This document shows positions 14,095-29,000 of a stretch of 64,000 nt of DNA, piece after piece; positions within the stretch are counted from its first letter, which is position 1, and each line of letters opens with the position of its first letter. The notes below the pieces were generated by a model, which searched no databases, was not told the DNA's origin, and saw only the letters and a program-made list of their open reading frames with translations. Position numbers and translations under genes: made by a program. This DNA is from Salminus brasiliensis. Taxonomy: Eukaryota > Chordata > Actinopteri > Characiformes > Bryconidae. The stretch is taken from NCBI RefSeq assembly GCF_030463535.1, contig NC_132880.1, positions 35,419,842-35,483,841 of the forward strand, in the 5' to 3' direction.

Positions 14095-17000
14095 GCACTG
14101 AAAATCTGCACATGAATTAGACTTGCACCAGTCCACCTTTCTTCGATACCTCAGGATAGTGCCATTTCTGGGCACTGATCTGATACCAGCATTCCGAGGC
14201 AGGAAAGTACATAAACATAGATACACAGTAATTAAAACGGTTTTATACCCATTTATTTTAGCATATGTTCAAAATTGTTCAAATGTGGTTTAAAGGGGGC
14301 TCAGAGTAGCTCGGCATGTAATCCGCCACCACTGTAAAATTCTGAGCCATGCTGCTTTGCCATTAGCAGCTGAGGTATGAGAGAGCACAATTAGCTGTGC
14401 TCTCTTCAGGTGGGTAGATAGAACTCTTCCTTCTCAACACTCCTAAACAATGTTGGCTGGCATAGGCGCTTGTTAGCTTGCTGTCGGCTGCCTGGAAATG
14501 CAGCATAAGCTGGCTTTGCATGTATTTTAAGCAATATTTGTGTATTATTGTTGTTATTATTATTGTTATTAATTAATTTATAATTGTGTATTAATGAACT
14601 TTTTTTTCAATTTTTAGAGTGGGGAATAAAAATCTTTAGGCTACAATGGGCCAAGATATGTTGAGAAAAAAAGGCTGCAGAATGTCTTGAAAAGAACACC
14701 TTTCTAACTGTTATGCACAGAGACAGATTAATCATGCTTTGTACATGTGCTGCAGCCAGTGGCACAGGGAACATTTCACTGGCAAAGGGAGGAATGGCTT
14801 CTGTAAAAAAGCTGAGGATAAAAGAAGGTTATCTTCTACGGCAGGATAATGATCCTAAACACACCTAAAAATCCACAATGGACTACGTCAAAAAGGCTCA
14901 CGCTTCATTAAAGGTCTGTAGATAGACCTAAAAAAGTGCAGTGCATGCAAGGCAGCCCAAGAATCTTGCAGAACTAGAAGCCTTTTGCAAGGAAGAATGG
15001 GCGAAAATCCCCAAGAAAAGTCAAAAGTCTTAGCTGGCTACAAAAAGCCTTTGCAAGCGGCAATACTTGCCAAATGGGGAGTTACTAAGTACTGACCATG
15101 CAGGGTGCCCAAACCTTAGCTTAGGAAAGTTTGCTCTCTCTTTTTTTTTTTGTTATTTTGAAAATGCATAGATATCTATCTATGTCTCTCTATATATATT
15201 TCTAAATAAAATGTGCCATAAAATAAAAAGCACAGAATTTTTTGGTACCCAGGCCTAATCAGGTCAGTGCATCGCACTGAATAATACATTCTGATCTGGG
15301 ATTTCCTGTCTGAGAGGATGTCAGCACTGTGTCGGTCAGTAATCTGTTTTTCTTTTTCTACAGTAGAGATTCTCACATTCTCAAAAGGTCCTTAAGGGAG
15401 GCATATAGTCCACATTTTCTGCTTCTCACACAACTGAGCCTGGGCCCCAAGGGTTCAAAAATGCTGACTACCTGTTTTAGGTGTGAGGGGAGGTCAGAAA
15501 AAATAGAAATAGAAACATGGAGCTCCTTCAGGATTATACCAAGAAGCTCAATTTTGGACTGCTGCATGAAATATTTATAGTTGGTACAGCAGCGTTTTTT
15601 CAGGATTTCAGAATCATTCAGCATTTATTGTAAGTTTAGTTAATAGTGGTGGCTCAGCGGTTAGAGCGCCGGGATATCGATAACAGGGTTGTGGGTTCGA
15701 TTCCCGGGCTCGGCAAGCTGCCACTGTTGGGCAGAGAGGCCCTTTACCCTCTCTGCTCCCCGGGCGCTGGAGTTGGCTGCCCACCGCTCTGGGTGTGTGT
15801 GTGTGTGTACTCACTGCCCCTAACACATGTGTGTGTGTGAGTGTGTTCACTACCAGATGGGTTAAATGCGGAGGACACATTTCGCTGTACACTGTACAGT
15901 GACAAAAACGTGCACCTTTACCTTTACCTTAATAGAACCATGCCCTTATCTACAGTTGGCCAGATGAAATGCAGCCTCTCTGTCCACATGGAGATGGACA
16001 ATGACAGAACTGTGCATCATTATACACAGAAAGACTTCAGAACACCAAAACTATATTGAGGCCCGGCACTACTTCATGGAGCCTTAGGCTGAGAAGAAAG
16101 AGGATGAAGATGATTAATCTGACTGGATCCTCATCACATCTACTAAATATATTATAAAAAGGTGGTCTGTAATCTTTCTGGAGGTTTATTGCAATTAATG
16201 TCCCTTAATACACACTGTAAAAAAGAAGGTACACTACAAGCCTTTCTGCCAACTCTATATAGTGGTGAATTCAGGGAGCAGCCATAAACATTCAACTATA
16301 GATACCACGTGTACCAGTGGAGCCAAGTGACTTTGCACTCAGACTCCACTGGTCCTGTTTGAGGAAACATCAAAGCTAGCAAGCATAGAGAGCACAATAC
16401 CTGACTGACTGAATAGATACGAAGCTCCCTAACAGCAGATCTAAATGTTCTTCAAAAATACTTGACTTTACCCCATCCAATTACAAATAAACCCCAAACT
16501 GACCCATCAGTACAGCCACAGTAATCATTAGGTGACGCGAACTCCTGCAGACTCAGGTTGGTTCTCCAAGCTCACATGAGCTGTCTATTTCTCCTCCACT
16601 GTTTATTTCGGTCAGAGTGAGGGTGGCTAAGGCTACGCAGTGGTTTGCCAGTCGGGGCAGAGATTTTGACAGGGATGTGCAGGATCAGGATCTACACTGA
16701 GATAAGCTCTTGGCACTGGGACACAGTGTGATTGCTGTGAGGGGGACAGAGAAAGAGGGAGAGACAGCTTTATGTAACAGCCTGGGCAGAATCCAGACCA
16801 CTACAGCGAAGCGGACACTCATCCCCCTCAGACAAACGCTACGAGGATGACTCACTGCATGGCACATAAAGGAAAGGCCAACAGAAGCCCTGAAAGTGTC
16901 ACGGAGGGGACAGCTTCTTTTCAGTCCCACAGCCAAGTTTCCTTCATCTCCACAGAATCCTCCAAGCTCCTTCAGGCATCTGAGGTGAAAAAGGATTGGA

Positions 17001-20000
17001 AAAGCAGTTGCTTTGGAATTAAGACACTGGTGAAAGGTCTTCCGTCAGCACCTTTCACTCCTTACATAACCCAGTGGCACAGAACTTCCCTCTGGTGATG
17101 TAACACGCCTCAGCACTTCACTTTGATGTGTCCGAAAAATCTAACTCAAGTAAAGTTCCATTCATTTTTTTCCATTAATGGTTTTACTTAGACTGCTCAA
17201 GGGTCCTTACAAATCCACACAGAAGATTTTAATTCCAGACTTTTTTTTTTTTTTTACACAACACTGTGACCAATAACTTGGTAAAATGGTATTTTGCAAG
17301 CTGTGCATCGGCCGGTCGCATTTTTTGGCTAAAAATAATCTGATATTTCTCCAGTTAGCCAACCCAGTCAGAGTCTGAACAGACATAGCTTGTGTAAAAA
17401 CAAATGTGACTCGAGGAGGAAGCAGAGTAAAGACGTTTAACACCACTAACCGGACCACACAGAGTACATTACTCAGCCCAGTACGTGAGTATCAATAAGA
17501 ATCAGAACACAGTAGAGCTAACAAACACCACTAACCATACAAAAACAGCAACAGTCAGCTAAAGCTAAAGCTAAACACGTCCGAAGTGATGAGTTTTTAG
17601 AGCTAGATTAGCAGCCCTTTTCGGATGTGTTTCCACTTGGATCTCAGCTCATGCTTAGACTTCGACAGTGCTTTAAATGTGGTCGTTTCTGAAAAGTAAA
17701 GCATATTTCATGTCGAGAGACGATGCACAGAACATTATAGAAGCCTGCCTGGAAAGATCAATGTAGCCTCCTGCCCTGCAGTTGAAAGATAATCTCCAAT
17801 CGGTATTTGCCCTAAAAACACTGATAGGTCCATTTCTATACAAATACACACTGCCTGACACTGTGTAGAATAAAAAGCTCATTACTTCTCATACATTTTC
17901 AACTGCAAGCACTTGAAGCAACCAATAACTATACATTTCCTAATGTAAAATAGCAACACAGAGCTGTTTACACAAACATATAAACAGGGCCATTCTTCAA
18001 AACTGCTGGCTGGGGATGGACCGGGTGTGTGTTCCCTCTCTTCAGTATTTATATATAAATAAATAAATAAATAAATAAATAAATGAATAAATGAATAAAT
18101 AAATAAATGTAAAAAAAAAGCTAATGCTCAAAGCAGGCCAGGAACCCCGCAGAGAGCTCAGAGGAGCAGGCTCAATAAAACTGGCGACATCCTCTCAGAG
18201 GGGGAAGGAGGGCTTCCGAAACCCAAAGCCATTCGTCTCACTTCATTGACACCAGCTCTGGAAGTCTCCTGGGAAAGGATGTGATAGCTTTATGTGGCTG
18301 ACTGCTGGCCAAACCTGCACAGACCTCCACAAACCTGTTCAATTCAAGGGCAAGTTACTTCCTCGATGGGGAGATCAAGGGGAAGTTTATTTTCATGTAT
18401 GGAAGAGCAATCCTTATTTTATTCCTTAATGAGCTTTAACTTGTGCATTGGGAAGTAATCAGGGTGTACAAGACTCATTTCTAGGAACATAATCAACTGA
18501 GTACAGCATAAAAATACCAGCAACAGACAAAGGTTTAAATTTGACTGATAAAATATATTATATTGTACTGTGTTTCCACCTGCATAAAAATAGAAACAGA
18601 TTAGCTCCGGATATCACATTAGAAATTACATAATTTGGACAGATAATCTTCCTTCTTATTTACAATTACATACACTACGAGTGGGTGATTTAGTAAATGT
18701 AATTTATCACAATATTTAAAGAAATGTTTTCACATTCATTTATCGCAATATTTTGACAAGCAGACCAGTATCACATGCCTTTAATAATGTTCCCGCACAT
18801 GAAGTCTACAATTACATACACTAGGCAGTGTTTCCCTGTACATATGATTTACAGGAGCGGGCCACGACTGCAAAATTACTGCTGCTTCAGCATTTATTCA
18901 AATAACTAGAAACGATGGATTTGAACTGTTGTAGAGCTCCTTTCCATACTGCAAACACCGACATTGGGACGATGACTATGAGAAACATATTGTGCAGCCT
19001 TACAGTGAACGAAGAGCCAGAATACTGGTGACAGGCAGCCCTGTAGCTATAGTAACGTAGGCCGTGGTTATGGGGTTATGGGAGTTCATTAATTCTAGAA
19101 AGCCCCATTAAATGAGATGGGGCTGCAGGTCAGGGTCAGTGAACGATGAAGGTGAATTCACCAGGGTTTAGATTGGCCTTCACACACCGCTGCTTCACAT
19201 CACACACTCTCTGACACACATCACTCACATTAAAGCTCAGCTGACCAGCAGCACACTCCAAAAAAACTCCCATACAAATGCAAATCAAGCTTCAAAGATC
19301 TTGGCTGGTTGTAGGTCAGCAGCACTTTGGCTAATTTAGAATTCTTGCCAAAGCTCCAGCCTCAAACTCCCAGTGTTGATCAAATGAACAGATCTGATTA
19401 TGCTTCCCTGTGATTATGTGAACAAAATGCTATCACGGTACTAAATGTGAATGAAAAGTACACAGCACGTCTATGTGCGTCACGCAGGACTGTGTGTGAC
19501 CCAGCATACTTCTACACTTTACCTCATCCTTCCTTCCTCTCGCGCACACACACAGTCAGCTGAGGAGGGATTCAAACCCAAAGTGAAAGAAACAGGCTTT
19601 GTGCTGTTCCAGACCAACCCTCCAAGGATTAAACCACGAGGTCAACACACCAACCTTGCAGCAAACAAACAACTCCTATTAACCCTGACCACTCACACAC
19701 AGGCAGAGAAGAGAGGCCAGGAACGAAGGGGCAGACTTAAATGGTGAAGGGTGGTCAGTTTGTTCGTATTGCTTTCGACAGGCACAGTGCGAGGGATGCT
19801 TCGGCCAAAAGTCATAGGTATAGTTTCCCCCTTATTCCAAACACTGTTAATCAGCTAAAACGATTGATTATTTAGTTTTGACTGGTGCTTAAGGTAGCTA
19901 ACAAGGAATGACAGCTTATGCTCTTCCAATTAGCATCATGCAATAGCCTAAATCCATGTTAAGTGGGCAAGTACTCCAATAGATTTGTCTACTACCCACC

Positions 20001-23000
20001 TATGAGTTAATCTTTAGCTCTAGCCCCAGGCAATGGATGTATTCTGAAAAGTTCTGATCCGAGATGTCACCATTATCACAAAGTATACCACCAAGCTTTT
20101 CGTTGATACTAAAATTTAAACGAATAGCTCAACATGTTTGGAAGAGAACACCAACAGCCCAATTCCACTACATCAGTTAACAGATGACCCATGTTGGTTA
20201 GCATTATGCTGAGTAAAGGGGGAAAGGGAGACCACTCATGGCCATTCGCGTCAGGAAATGAACTCCCAGTGACCTGACCAACACCTTTGCGCCGCTCACA
20301 CAAATATAATATTTCACCAAATCATTGCTTTAAGTTAATTTAAGTTAATACCCTTAATCCGGTGTTTATTTGGCAGTTCTACATACTTTCAACCTGGGAA
20401 AGAAGAAAATCATTAAAACTCCTAATAAGAAGTCTGCTAATCCCACCTTAAACCACTGAATTGAACTTCAGGTCTAATCCTCTTTGTCTGGGCACCATAG
20501 GGAAGAAGTCTGGCGCTCCTGACACTTGCACAACCTGAGGTCAGATTGCTTCTTTTATCTCCTAGGCAGAGGATGGATGATGTTAGCTTAAAACAGTGTG
20601 GCCTCAAGTCAGATGGCTGCATATGATTCCACAAGGGAGAGTGTCCTGCAGTGAGGTATGCTCTTCTGCTCTCCAGACACAGCTTGGTTTTAGCCAGTTG
20701 CCAACACTGAGATGAATAGAGTATTTCACTCAATGTCTGGAAGACTCACAAATTTCTGCCTTTGATTTCGTTCGAGTTGAAAGCTTTTGAGATTAAGCCC
20801 CTGAACGGACGCCAGCCGTCCAGTGTGATTGATCATTCTTCTACTTAGAAAGCATTTTAGACACCAGCTATCATAAAAAGCAGTTAATGGAGAAAGTAGG
20901 TCAGCTCTCTCTATTCTGTGCACATTAATACCAAAAGGCGAGGTGGTGCCAGGGCAGGGAAAGGGTGAATCACACCAGGCAACAGCAGAACTACACATTA
21001 CTAGAAGGCATAAGCAAATCTTGTGATGGTGGCAGACTTACTATTTAAACACTATATGGCCAAATGTTTGTGGACAGCCCTTATAATTAAAGCAGGAAAA
21101 ATATATATTTTTTAAAACCATGTATGAGCAGCTGTCTCAATAATTTTGTCTATATAGTGTAGATACCAGTATGTTACTATGCAAAAATCCCCACTAAGTA
21201 AGTCTATCTGACATTATTTAACAGCATACTTTAAGGCAAGTGTGTGATGCCTGTGATGCATGCAGCTTGCACAAAGTTACCTGCATCTTCATTGTGAAGC
21301 TAAACAGGCAACAAGAAAACTGTGATTATACCAAACTACTGCATCAAATGTCTGCTATCTGCTAACTCAGTCATCACTCGCTGGTTCAGACAGTGCCTTA
21401 AGGGTGAGGTAACACACTGTGCCATCACATGAGACCTCAGATTAACAGCCGAGAGAGAGCGCGAGAGAGTCTGAGTGTCAAAGAGAAAGCAAGGGAAATG
21501 CACAGCCAGACAAAAAACACAGAGTACACACACAGCCTCTCTCATTACCGCATTACTAACAGGGATGAGCGTCTAAGGAGAAGGACACCTTGGCCCAAAG
21601 CCCTTATCATACTGAGCACACACAGACATCCAGTAAAACAGTTAAGAGCAAACACAGAGCAGTCATACCTCCCCATGCATGACCGTTTCAGCAAACATTA
21701 AACAATCGAAAGTGGTCACATGTCAGTACATGTTGGTGTGAAGGAATGGTGGGTGTGTGCTCGCTTAAGGAGGAGTGTGAGCACGGGCATTGCATTGCAT
21801 GTACTCAGCAGAGAGAGCTGATGAGAGCAGTAGGCGGACAGGGCCGTGTGATTCAACCTCCTACACGCCATGACAACTGACCGTTAACCAACAGATGCCA
21901 TTTCTGCTAAAACAAAAGACACTAAAATCAGGAAACAGTGTGATTTTTAGCTCACTACATTTCTTTGAGTATCTTAGTACATATGCATGGAAAGGTTTAG
22001 GTGGGTGGGTGTGTTTGTGTACTGCATTGGCCCATCTGTTCTTTCTGGGGGCTTTCCAAATCTATCACACATTTAGCCAGGAGAGCTTACGTTTGCTGAC
22101 TGTGCCATACAGTAAAGACGGAAGGATCAATCGGCTATGTACAGGTATCAGCCCAAATATTCCTCTAGCTTAGCCAACCCAGAGAGGCGATCAGATCATA
22201 TGATCCATATTTGACAGTTAAAAATTTTAGCCGTGTTGAGGCAATAGACCCTGTAGATCAAACACTAGTGGAAATACAGACTTGAAGCTGAGAGATACAG
22301 AATCGGCATCTGAAATGAAAGAAGCATGTGGACTGTAGCGGTAAAGTAAAATTGAAGGATTTTACACAAATAAGACTAATAACATAGTGTAGTAGCAGTG
22401 TTTCGGCCCAGAGTGGAAATGAACAAGACGTCATTCCCCCTAATATAAGTCAGTGTACCATAAAAAGATGCTGTTTTTTCTGACAGTATAATTTTTTTAG
22501 AGCACTGCTTTAAAGGAAAACGAGTTGCTTCACAAAACAGGCCTCCTGACTGCAGCGTTTACTGTGCCAGGTTTTGCTGAATGGGAGCTCAAATCCTACA
22601 AATGAATTTGAAATCTGAATTTTTCTAATTATTTCCAGCACATCATAGCCGATGCATTTAACTGATTTATGGGGACAGTACATCTGTGTCCTCTCTACAT
22701 CCATTTCAGTCTTCATACTCTGAATCACAGTGAATAAAGCATGCTGTGTCATGTTCTGTTTGGGTTGAGCAGCTTTTCTTGGTGAAAAGCTCAGGAAACC
22801 ATGCCCGTTTGTGCACTGTTTACTGAAAAGCTTGAGTCATTTCTCAAATCGGGTAGGAGCAATGAATGGACCCAAAGAACCAAAACTCCGATCTCTGAGC
22901 CAGGCTGTGAACGCACATTTCATTCCAGTTGTCAAGTCTACCAACGGCAAATGGTTGCTGATGACTGCCGAAGAAAGGGTGAGGTAAAACAATTAGGCAG

Positions 23001-26000
23001 CCACAGACGCAGCTGAAAAGGGACGAGCAAACAAACATTTTAATTCCCTCTGGCAAATTTTCCGCCCTCAAAGTCAGGCTCCAGCTGACGGAGGAGTCAG
23101 CACAGAGCTCTGCAGATCACAGCTAAACAGGCTCAGACACAGCACAGATGATAAAGTTCTTCCACACTGAAGAGAGTTTATCTGCACAAGCACATGTGTG
23201 CAGCCCTACGGCGATCATCAAAAGCTTGAGAACACCTAACAAAAAGTTTGAATGAAATGATCATGTCTCATTTTCCAGTTTTAAAGAGGACATGAAAAAC
23301 TCACTTTTTCAGTGCTTACTTCACAAAGGTGAAATAAACAGTAGCCAGTGAGTGCACACAAGAACAAAAGAGAATATACTTGGAAGTAAAGTCTAATAAT
23401 TCATGTAGCCAAGAGAGGAGTAATGAAAAAGGGGAGGGGTGAGCAGTGGCTCATTATTATTTCATTAACAGGCACTCTATACAGGGCTGCTTTAGACTTT
23501 TAGGTTTTAAAAGGTCCTGTTTTAATGTACCCTTGAGTTATTTTGACCTAAACATGTCACAGACATTTCATTAAGACCTAAAGGAACTGTGTTAGCTTAA
23601 AAGGGGTATAGCCTAATATGTCACCTTTATATATATTTATTAGGGATGCACCAATCCGATCCTAGGATCGGATATCGTTCCCGATACTGACAAAATTAGC
23701 TGGATCAGGTAATTAGTCTTCAAAAGGCAGATCCATTCACGAAACCCGATTCTCGCCGGTTTTCTAGGCTTCATAACCCAGGGTCAGAATACCCCTGACC
23801 TGTCATTAACTATCAGCAAGTAATCTGGCTTGTCTTCCATATAAGAAGAGTAGGAGCTGCTCGCCCCTCTTTAGTCTCACAGACTTCGAATTTCAGAATA
23901 AAAGTCCTGAGCCCAGACAGCACTGTGCTGAGGTCCATTATTAGTGACTAATACACAGAAATCGGGTTAATTTATATCTGCGTCATTTGCTATAGTATGT
24001 TTTATAAAGTTATTGAAGTAATGATTAATGAGAATTCAACAGTGGTATCGAATCTGTATCAGGAATCATCCGAAGCACAAAGTTCATGTATCAGTATCGG
24101 TATCAGAACAGAAAAAGGTGGATCAGTGCTTCCCTAATATATATAAAACAAGGTTCATTATGAAGAATCAAGAACATTTGTGACCTTGATACTTTGGGTA
24201 TAAAGCAAAACCAAACCCGGTTGTTGTTATGGTAGCAGTCATAAGCTACTAAATTCAATTGAATATTCTTTTATGAGTAGTTTAGAAAATAAGATCATGA
24301 AGCGGAGTAAAGCAAAACACACCAAAGTTAGCAAACAGTTGTTTTATGTTACCGAAAGCAGCTGTTTCATAATTAAACAGCATAATTTAAATGCAAAAAA
24401 ACAGGACAAAGTGTCTCCAAAGTGTCTCCTTTTGCACTGCTTCCTTCCACAGACCTGGGGACACTCTCAACTCTACCCAAACAGCATCAAAACTGATAAT
24501 GATTTACCAAGCAACATCATCAGCATGACTGATTGTTCCTTAACAGTGCAAACCGGTCTCGCTCTTCAACCCAAAAAAAAAAACAAAAAAACCCACACAC
24601 AAAACACTGGAATATTTCCATGACTCACCTCTGTTGATGAGGAAGGCAGTCCTTTGTATTTATCTGCAAAAAGAAAGAAAAAACAAGAAGAGCTTAATGA
24701 AGAACAGCATTTCTAAGACACATTAAAGTTTTGCAGTATGACTACCAGGTACGGTATACATGAATTCACAAAAACCTGACTGGGGGAGGAAAAACTAAAC
24801 TGGTCCAGCCAGGTTTGGGTCAGGAGAGCTTGTGAAAGTACTTTAAACATTCCTAGCCCAGACCCCGTCCACACGTATCCGGATGTTTTAAAAAACATCA
24901 ACAACAATGTTTTTCCCAATTCTAATTTTAAAGCATAAGATATTTGTAATAGACCAGTATTTACAATTATTCATATGTGAGAATCTGAAATCTAGTGTTA
25001 TCTGCATGTACGTTTTAGGACTTATGTAGTTCACTATATAGGAAGTAATGAGGTCTTCTAGATTCAACCAGAAACATGTATTTTAATAAAGCTCTGTTTT
25101 CCCTTTCCACAGACAGCACTAAAAAAAGCTTAGTGACCAACAGCATTTCCGTGTTGACAGGAGGCCAAAATGCAGACAAAAACCTACATTTTTAAAAACA
25201 CCTGGATACATTTTTTAAAAGGGCCTCAGACTAAATGTAGAGAATACAGATAGTGGATTTCAACGAATCAGAATCTCTTTATTTCAGTATGTTACACATA
25301 CAAGAAATTTGTCTTGGTGAGAGCAACACGTATGACAAGTAACAAAAACACAGAACACAGATTATTTACAGTATTAAACTAAAGGAAAATTACACTAAAC
25401 AATAAATAGGGTAGGGGATAAATTAAAAAAATAAAAAGTACTAAAGGTAATAAAGAGCTGAAGAAGCTGAGAGATGTGAAACAGTCCAGATTTTAAAATC
25501 TGGACGTCTATACATAGAATTAAAACGAAGAAATAATGCTCACATTTAAAGCCTCTCTACAATTGTCCTGATGTTCAGTTCCACCAGCAACTTATCTGAT
25601 TTACTTTACTAAGGACTGACTAGACAAACCAGGTATGGTAGTGCCTGACAATATAATGATAGTTATTGTGACAAATGACATCTCAAAATGTATTTTTGAG
25701 CACACTACTAACTGCACTATGTAACTTTGGTGAAGTGGCAGGACAGCATTCATGAGAGCTGCATAACCCAAGTTTTACCACGTCAGTCCTCATGCTTCTT
25801 TCACTTTCCGTGGCGGTTCTGTATCTCTCAGCTTGTCCAGGTATGTGTGTCCTTTAGGGGTGGCTCAAAGCGCAAATGACACAAATTACAGTAGTGGAAG
25901 CCCAGGAGCCAGAAATGCCAATTCTTGCATAATGCTGCCTAAACCTGATGTATTGCAGTACAGTGTACGTACTATATTTTTAGAGTTTTTGATAATAGTT

Positions 26001-29000
26001 TTAAACACCAACACACACATACACACATCATATTTTGTGTTTTAGAACAAATAAACTCCAACTACCCAGACAAACAGCTTTGGACAGGATCTTTCCAGAT
26101 GTCTGACATTTGCGCAGCACAGCATTACGGTCTAAATAGTGCTTTACTAACAGCCATGACTACTACTACTCAACTGTCACCTTTGTTTAACTCAAATAAA
26201 GATAAAAAAATGATCTGAAATAATGTAACTACATTACACACCATGGCAGGAACTACCCAAACAAACAGGGAGCATGATCAGTAATGAAAGTAAACACTAA
26301 TCACTGCATTAAACACAGTGTAACTGCATGTATTAATGAGCTTCTCTGAATCCCATGGCCTCTGCAACTGAGTGAATGACTTAGTGAGTTAGGGCACGTA
26401 TGGTCACCTAATTCAGCTTAACCTCTATCTTACAATTAAGGCTTTCAAGACCAGCAGAGCAGCTGCCAGTAGACTTACAGTCCTACAGAGAGAAGGTTCA
26501 GAATGGGCTCCTCCCTACAAAAACAAGCAGTCTACTCCTGACGTGCTGCAGCAGCATAGAAAACACAACACTGCTGTTCAGCTGGAAAATAAATACAGCA
26601 TTCTGATTGGACAGATTTTTGAAAAAATCTTAAAAGATGGCAGATGCTATTGGTCATCTGAATGTAGGGACACAGGCCGGCCACTAGCAAGAGAGACGAT
26701 ACTGAGAACTAAAGGCTGTAGAAGAGTTTGAAAATTATATGATTATATGATATTCGGCTTCCAGAATTGCTGCTAAAATGTACCACTCAACAAAACCCAA
26801 AACAAGTCTAATCTAAGTGCTGAGTTTCTTCTTTAGACGGAATAAGCTCTGCCTCAGCCAAGCCTGGAGACACATTAATGGAGCGCGAGACTTATTTATC
26901 CAACTCGGACTGAATAATGAATACACACACTCTGTAATTCTCTTTGATGGTTGGATCAGTTTCAGGCAGAGCAAATCATGACTGAAAATGGTCAAGCTCA
27001 CCATCAGCAGCCAGACACCATTAGCCGGCGTGTGTAACCCTTCTGTTAGCGAGCAGAAATCTGCAGACAGCCTCGATCAATTGAAATAAAATTAGACTAC
27101 AACTGACTTATTATTTGTGTACTTTACAACTCACAAACTAGCCCCAGTTGGGAAGTTTATCAGACTTGACTCAAAATCAGACTTGATTCTTATCGCACTG
27201 TGATGAATTTCGTTAGCGTGATAAACAATATGCTTTTTTTCTAAGCATATCAAGGATATCTCTTACAGAACACTGCATGTTTCATTATATAAAGCATAAT
27301 TAGCTCTGTTTAACTGGATGGAGTGTGACAAAAGTGCACCACTCAGCCAAACCTTCCAAAATCAAAATATCAAAAGATCATATTGTGAAAATGTCTTTTT
27401 AATATCGTTAGATATTATTTTTACTATATCGCCCAGCCCTAGTGTAGAACATCAAGAACATCAAGTGAAGGTTCTTAAGACGTCAGACTCACAGATCTGT
27501 ATTACAAACATGGTACTTTACAGAACCAAAAGAGTGTGCAAATGAATGTACTGAGCACAGATCCTTAATTAAGCCACTAGCCACATTCCATAACCATCAG
27601 CTAGGCCTCGACATTAGAAAGCAGAAAGTGACAGTGCTGTCTCAAGTGTCCTTCAGTGATACACGAAGGAGATTTCACCAGATGCTCAGAAAAACAAAAT
27701 AGCAAGTCAGTTTCAGGTGTTCATTATAATAGCAAAGGTCTGTGTTTTGTATTTCTTACAGCAACAGAGCTAATGATAAACCTCAGCTCTACTATATAAT
27801 TTGGAAAAATGGTTAGATTGGCATCAAGAGAGCAGGAGGCTACACTCCATTTAAAACCTATTAGCAGTAATTATGTATGGGAAACAACCAATTCCAAAAA
27901 GCAGGCTTTCACTACTTCAAGGAACTGGGTTAAAAAAATGCAAAAGGTTAAAGTTACGTATTTAAATTTAAATGACAGTCTCTAAACAATCAGTAACAGC
28001 TGTTTTCTGACCATGCATTCATTTACATTGTCTTAAAGGCTCACAGTGAAAAGACATGGGGGAAAAAGCGAGCACTGTTTAATACAGTGAAAGATTCCAG
28101 CCTAGCTCTTTCACACACACGCCATCATACTGCACTTACTCACACGGAACTTGTGACTCAGATCATTGGTTTGACATACTATTTAAACGGACATACTGTC
28201 ATTAAACTACGGACCCAAGAAGTCAGCCTTCAATGACTTACTTCAGGCCTCATGACTAGCCAGGCTAATCCATGCCGGTCTCTAATTAGAGGCCTTTTAA
28301 ACCTTGATGACTGATGTCTTTGAAAGATGAACAGTGTCCTGACCTATTAAATTTCACCAAGTATAGGGGTTTAAAACCCAAGTACTCTTTATCTACACAT
28401 ATAAAGGGGTTGGAATTTGTGAATTTGTAAAGGAAATACCTGGAAACAAAATAACGTCCAATAAGCATTTTTAATAAATAAGCACGCACACTGAATGAAT
28501 AAAACCTCTACTATCGTAACCGTTGTGCTAAGACAATAAAAACGTCTCTCCAAGTGATTATTGATTATATAACCCAATACTTTGGCTCCTTAAAGTGATT
28601 TCCATTCAGCAGCTAAAACGGGGCCAGCTGTAACTTGAAGCAGCTAAATGAAAACATGGACGCTCATGTATTCGGTGGCGGATTACAATAGAAAGCAGGT
28701 CTGCACAATACACAACAGGAATTTATGGAAAGTAATAGCCTTCACCAACGACTATATTTTGGGGATGGACGGTGGAATGAATCTGCAAATGGTTGTGTTT
28801 TTTTTTTTTTTTGCTTTGTGGGAGGGAGTCAGATAAAGTCCCAGTATAGTTAAAACCGAAAAACAACACCCCCGAAACCAGGACCCTGAAGCAAAATGGG
28901 ACATATGAGATAGTAGATATTCAGGAATGGAGGTGACAACCACTTTCTATTGATGCAATGTGGATAATGGGGAGCTGGAGACAATGCAAGGTGTTACTTA

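Larger units (their letters stand above)
6478..24628. other. spire1 intron 2 (18.2 kb)
   Basis: Longest intron in the window. It holds SINEs, a Tc1-type fragment, a hAT-like miniature element and microsatellites (listed separately), separated by unremarkable AT-rich sequence. Open frames inside it (for example near 11.8-12.1, 16.7-17.1 and 20.4-21.0 kb) lack family resemblance and splice support, so I call no gene. Confidence 0.55.

Noticed and set aside
6478-24628. Nested genes in spire1 intron 2 (frames near 11.8, 16.8 and 20.5 kb)
   Set aside because: No residue patterns of any family, no splice-site pairs that extend them, and lengths below what chance gives in this much DNA.
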